DNA of 9,403 nt from Bacteroidetes bacterium UBA4408 (lineage in GTDB: Bacteria; Bacteroidota; Bacteroidia; UBA4408), in NCBI GenBank assembly GCA_002389785.1, contig DGQS01000199.1:1-9403 (forward strand), read 5' to 3'. Each line of letters opens with the position of its first letter. Position 1 is the stretch's first letter. The notes below the pieces were generated by a model. The model saw only the letters and a program-made list of their open reading frames with translations, was not told the origin of the DNA and did not search any database. The position numbers and the translations under genes are program-made. Shown in pieces: positions 8,085 through 9,403 of this stretch.

Positions 8085-9182
8085 TTATTTAATTATGGTA
8101 ATTGAACCGGCATATTTTTTTGGTTTTCCTTCAGCATCTTTTTTCTTAATGTCTATTACATAATAATAAGTAGCTGCTGGAAGCGACAAGCCATTATAGG
8201 TGCCATTCCACTCGGTTCCTTTTTCGTATCCATTTTGATGAAACACCCTTTGGCCCCATCGTGTATAAATCCATAACTCACATTCGTCAAATGTTGACAA
8301 ACCGTTAATCTCCCACAAATCATTGTCGCCATCGCCATTGGGTGTAAATGTATTTGGAATGGTAATTTCAGGTATGACGGTAATAATAACTTCATCGGTA
8401 CATTCGGTGCAAGTGGAAGCATTAAAAACACGAATAGTATATTTATGAATTCCGGCAGGAGGTGTAGCTGTAGGATTCGCTGAGGTGGTGTCAGATATAT
8501 AATTTGGCGGCTCCCAGGAAACTACCCCTTCTCCAACCCCATTGATATATGCACTTTCGCCTTCAAATATGGTGGCATCATCGCCGGCATTGCAACTGCC
8601 TCCTGAAAAAACCTGATTTTTTACTGTTAAACCATCGGCTTTAAACGTACATCCGGCCCCGTCGGTAATTATCATGGAATAAGTACCAATCGCTACTGAG
8701 GAAAAATTTCCGGTAGAATTGGTGGTACCATTTGATAAAGCATAGGTAAACGGACCGGTACCGGTAGTATTTGCGACTATAATTTTTCCATCTATTCCAT
8801 TGCAAGTACTGGGCGAAAAGGTGTTAATAGATGGTGAAGTAATATGGCCAATTGATGCAATGGTAACAAACAAACTATCGCTACAGTTTGCATTATCGGT
8901 GACCCGCAAAAGGTATTTTCCGGCTCCTAAAAATTGAAAATTTCCGGAGGTGTTGGTTTGTCCGTTCAAACTCAATTGGTAAGGAGCGGTGCCACCAAGT
9001 GTTGTAATATCAACCAATAAACTTCCGTCGTTATTGTTGCAGGTGGCATTGGTTTTTGTAATTACCGGGTTGCCCAATATAGGTCCGCAACCTGCAATCG
9101 CATTCGATTGCAACACCAACAATTGTCCTAAAACAATAAAAATTAGGAGTATAGAAAACTCTTGGCTGAATTTTAGATTCAT
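8085..9182 (-). CDS. Short SprB-repeat cell-surface protein with CHU_C (T9SS type B) sorting domain
   Basis: 365 residues from the ATG at 9182. An in-frame TTG at 9194 would add four residues but is less likely, because the other complete genes here start on ATG. An N-terminal signal/hydrophobic segment spans about 10-30. Two SprB-type repeats lie at about 39-108 and 118-187, each with a CN(N/G)xDG core and an ending like YLLRVTDNANC or YSMIITDGAGC. An Ig/PKD-like domain follows at about 196-270. The C-terminal CHU_C or gliding-motility-associated domain is at about 274-364, with PNTFTPNGDGDNDLWEI, LWIYTRWGQRVF and WNGTYNGLSLPAATYYY. Such domains direct export by the type IX system. The PorP/SprF gene follows after 1 nt, and the upstream gene with a type A tail ends 39 nt before. 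It probably acts as a small surface adhesin or filament protein; its exact role is unknown. Confidence 0.92.
   Translation of the reverse strand: MNLKFSQEFSILLIFIVLGQLLVLQSNAIAGCGPILGNPVITKTNATCNNNDGSLLVDITTLGGTAPYQLSLNGQTNTSGNFQFLGAGKYLLRVTDNANCSDSLFVTIASIGHITSPSINTFSPSTCNGIDGKIIVANTTGTGPFTYALSNGTTNSTGNFSSVAIGTYSMIITDGAGCTFKADGLTVKNQVFSGGSCNAGDDATIFEGESAYINGVGEGVVSWEPPNYISDTTSANPTATPPAGIHKYTIRVFNASTCTECTDEVIITVIPEITIPNTFTPNGDGDNDLWEINGLSTFDECELWIYTRWGQRVFHQNGYEKGTEWNGTYNGLSLPAATYYYVIDIKKKDAEGKPKKYAGSITIIK
8622..9068 (-). repeat. Two SprB-type repeats in the CHU_C protein
   Basis: Repeat 1 covers about residues 39-108 (nt 8859-9068) and repeat 2 about 118-187 (nt 8622-8831), so the units are 70 residues with a 9-residue linker. 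Both carry TxxTCN/SxSTCN, an aspartate-glycine pair, a central GTAPYQLSLNG or GTGPFTYALSNG turn, an SGNF/TGNF element and a closing cysteine. The cysteines near each end could form a disulfide within the repeat. The same repeat type occurs in many copies in the gliding adhesin SprB. Confidence 0.75.
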
Positions 9183-9240
9183 TTTCGTTAACAAACTTAC
9201 TATTCAATTGTTAAAGATAACTTATTTTTTAACGAAAATG
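9180..9240 (-). promoter_or_regulatory. Perfect 12-bp inverted repeat enclosing the CHU_C start codon (candidate translational-coupling hairpin)
   Basis: CATTTTCGTTAA (9180-9191) and TTAACGAAAATG (9229-9240) are exact reverse complements with a 37-nt loop. In the minus-strand mRNA the first arm is the last codons of the upstream gene (through FVK) and the second arm holds the ATG of the CHU_C gene and the nine bases before it. If folded, the start region would be masked until a ribosome finishing the upstream gene opened the stem. The repeat is directly visible; the function is inferred. Confidence 0.45.
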
Positions 9241-9403
9241 GTAGAACTTTTAAACGCACTATTGTTAATTTGGATGGTATAAATTCCTTTTCTAAAATTT
9301 CGCAGATCAATTTCTTGGTCAGTTTTTAATTTTCTTTTCATAATTGATCTTCCATTTTCATTTTTAATTTCCATATACAAGTCCGTATAAGAATTTTTTA
9401 CAT
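9222..9403 (-). CDS. Secreted protein with T9SS type A sorting tail (C-terminal 59 residues only; 5' part outside the window)
   Basis: The frame enters from the right edge and ends at TAA (9224 to 9222), giving 59 complete codons. The peptide has the pattern of a type A (Por_Secre_tail) C-terminal domain: MEIKNENGRSIMKRKL, then EIDLRNFRKGIYTIQINN, then a final strand SSTIFVKK. The core features are the NENG turn, the IDLRNFRKGIY segment and the terminal basic residues. Such tails send proteins through the type IX system and are removed at the cell surface. Nothing can be said about the passenger part, which lies beyond 9403. It precedes the CHU_C gene by 39 nt on the same strand, so they may share a transcript. 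Confidence 0.75.
   Translation of the reverse strand, partial: VKNSYTDLYMEIKNENGRSIMKRKLKTDQEIDLRNFRKGIYTIQINNSAFKSSTIFVKK

Noticed and set aside
9183..9194. TTG start at 9194 for the CHU_C protein
   Set aside because: It adds only four residues; the ATG at 9182 gives an ordinary signal peptide, and the other complete genes in the window start on ATG.
8989..9282. A 97-codon plus-strand ORF crossing the junction of the CHU_C and type A genes
   Set aside because: It is antisense to two supported minus-strand reading frames and its sequence looks like a frame shadow.

Overview
The window looks like a chromosomal segment from an AT-rich member of the Bacteroidota. Three kinds of evidence support this. 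Proteins typical of the type IX secretion system (T9SS) and gliding machinery are present: a CHU_C-type (type B) sorting domain, a PorP/SprF-family partner, SprB-like repeats and a type A sorting tail. There is a TonB-dependent receptor with an N-terminal carboxypeptidase-regulatory-like domain. Genes start on ATG with no Shine-Dalgarno sequence, and one promoter candidate fits the Bacteroidota -33/-7 pattern. I cannot assign a genus.

Layout from left to right. (1) Positions 1-2686, minus strand: the first 895 codons of a large secreted metzincin (reprolysin-like) zinc metalloprotease. It is open to the window edge and ends, as far as visible, in a tandem array of InlB B-repeat-like domains. 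(2) Positions 2687-2959: a 273-bp divergent intergenic region with promoter candidates for both directions. (3) Positions 2960-7106, plus strand: a tight three-gene operon encoding a TonB-dependent outer-membrane receptor, a four-helix LytS-type sensor histidine kinase and a LytTR response regulator, with gaps of 10 nt and 0 nt. (4) Positions 7121-9403, minus strand and convergent with the operon: in transcription order, the 3' end of a gene encoding a type A T9SS sorting tail, a short CHU_C/SprB-repeat protein and a PorP/SprF-family outer-membrane protein.

How the genes may work together. The receptor operon would take up or sense a ligand at the outer membrane and has its own inner-membrane kinase and DNA-binding regulator; the coupling is inferred from gene order. 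The PorP and CHU_C genes form the known SprF/SprB-like pair, in which the PorP-like protein supports export or surface attachment of its type B substrate. The metalloprotease is probably also exported to the surface or medium, but its C-terminus is outside the window.

No RNA genes, CRISPR arrays, insertion sequences or prophage genes were seen. The families are known ones. The most distinctive signals are a perfect 12-bp inverted repeat that would sequester the CHU_C start codon against the end of the upstream gene, the receptor/two-component operon, and the miniature SprB-like protein with its own partner. Both edge genes lack one end and are easy to miss in a complete-ORF search.
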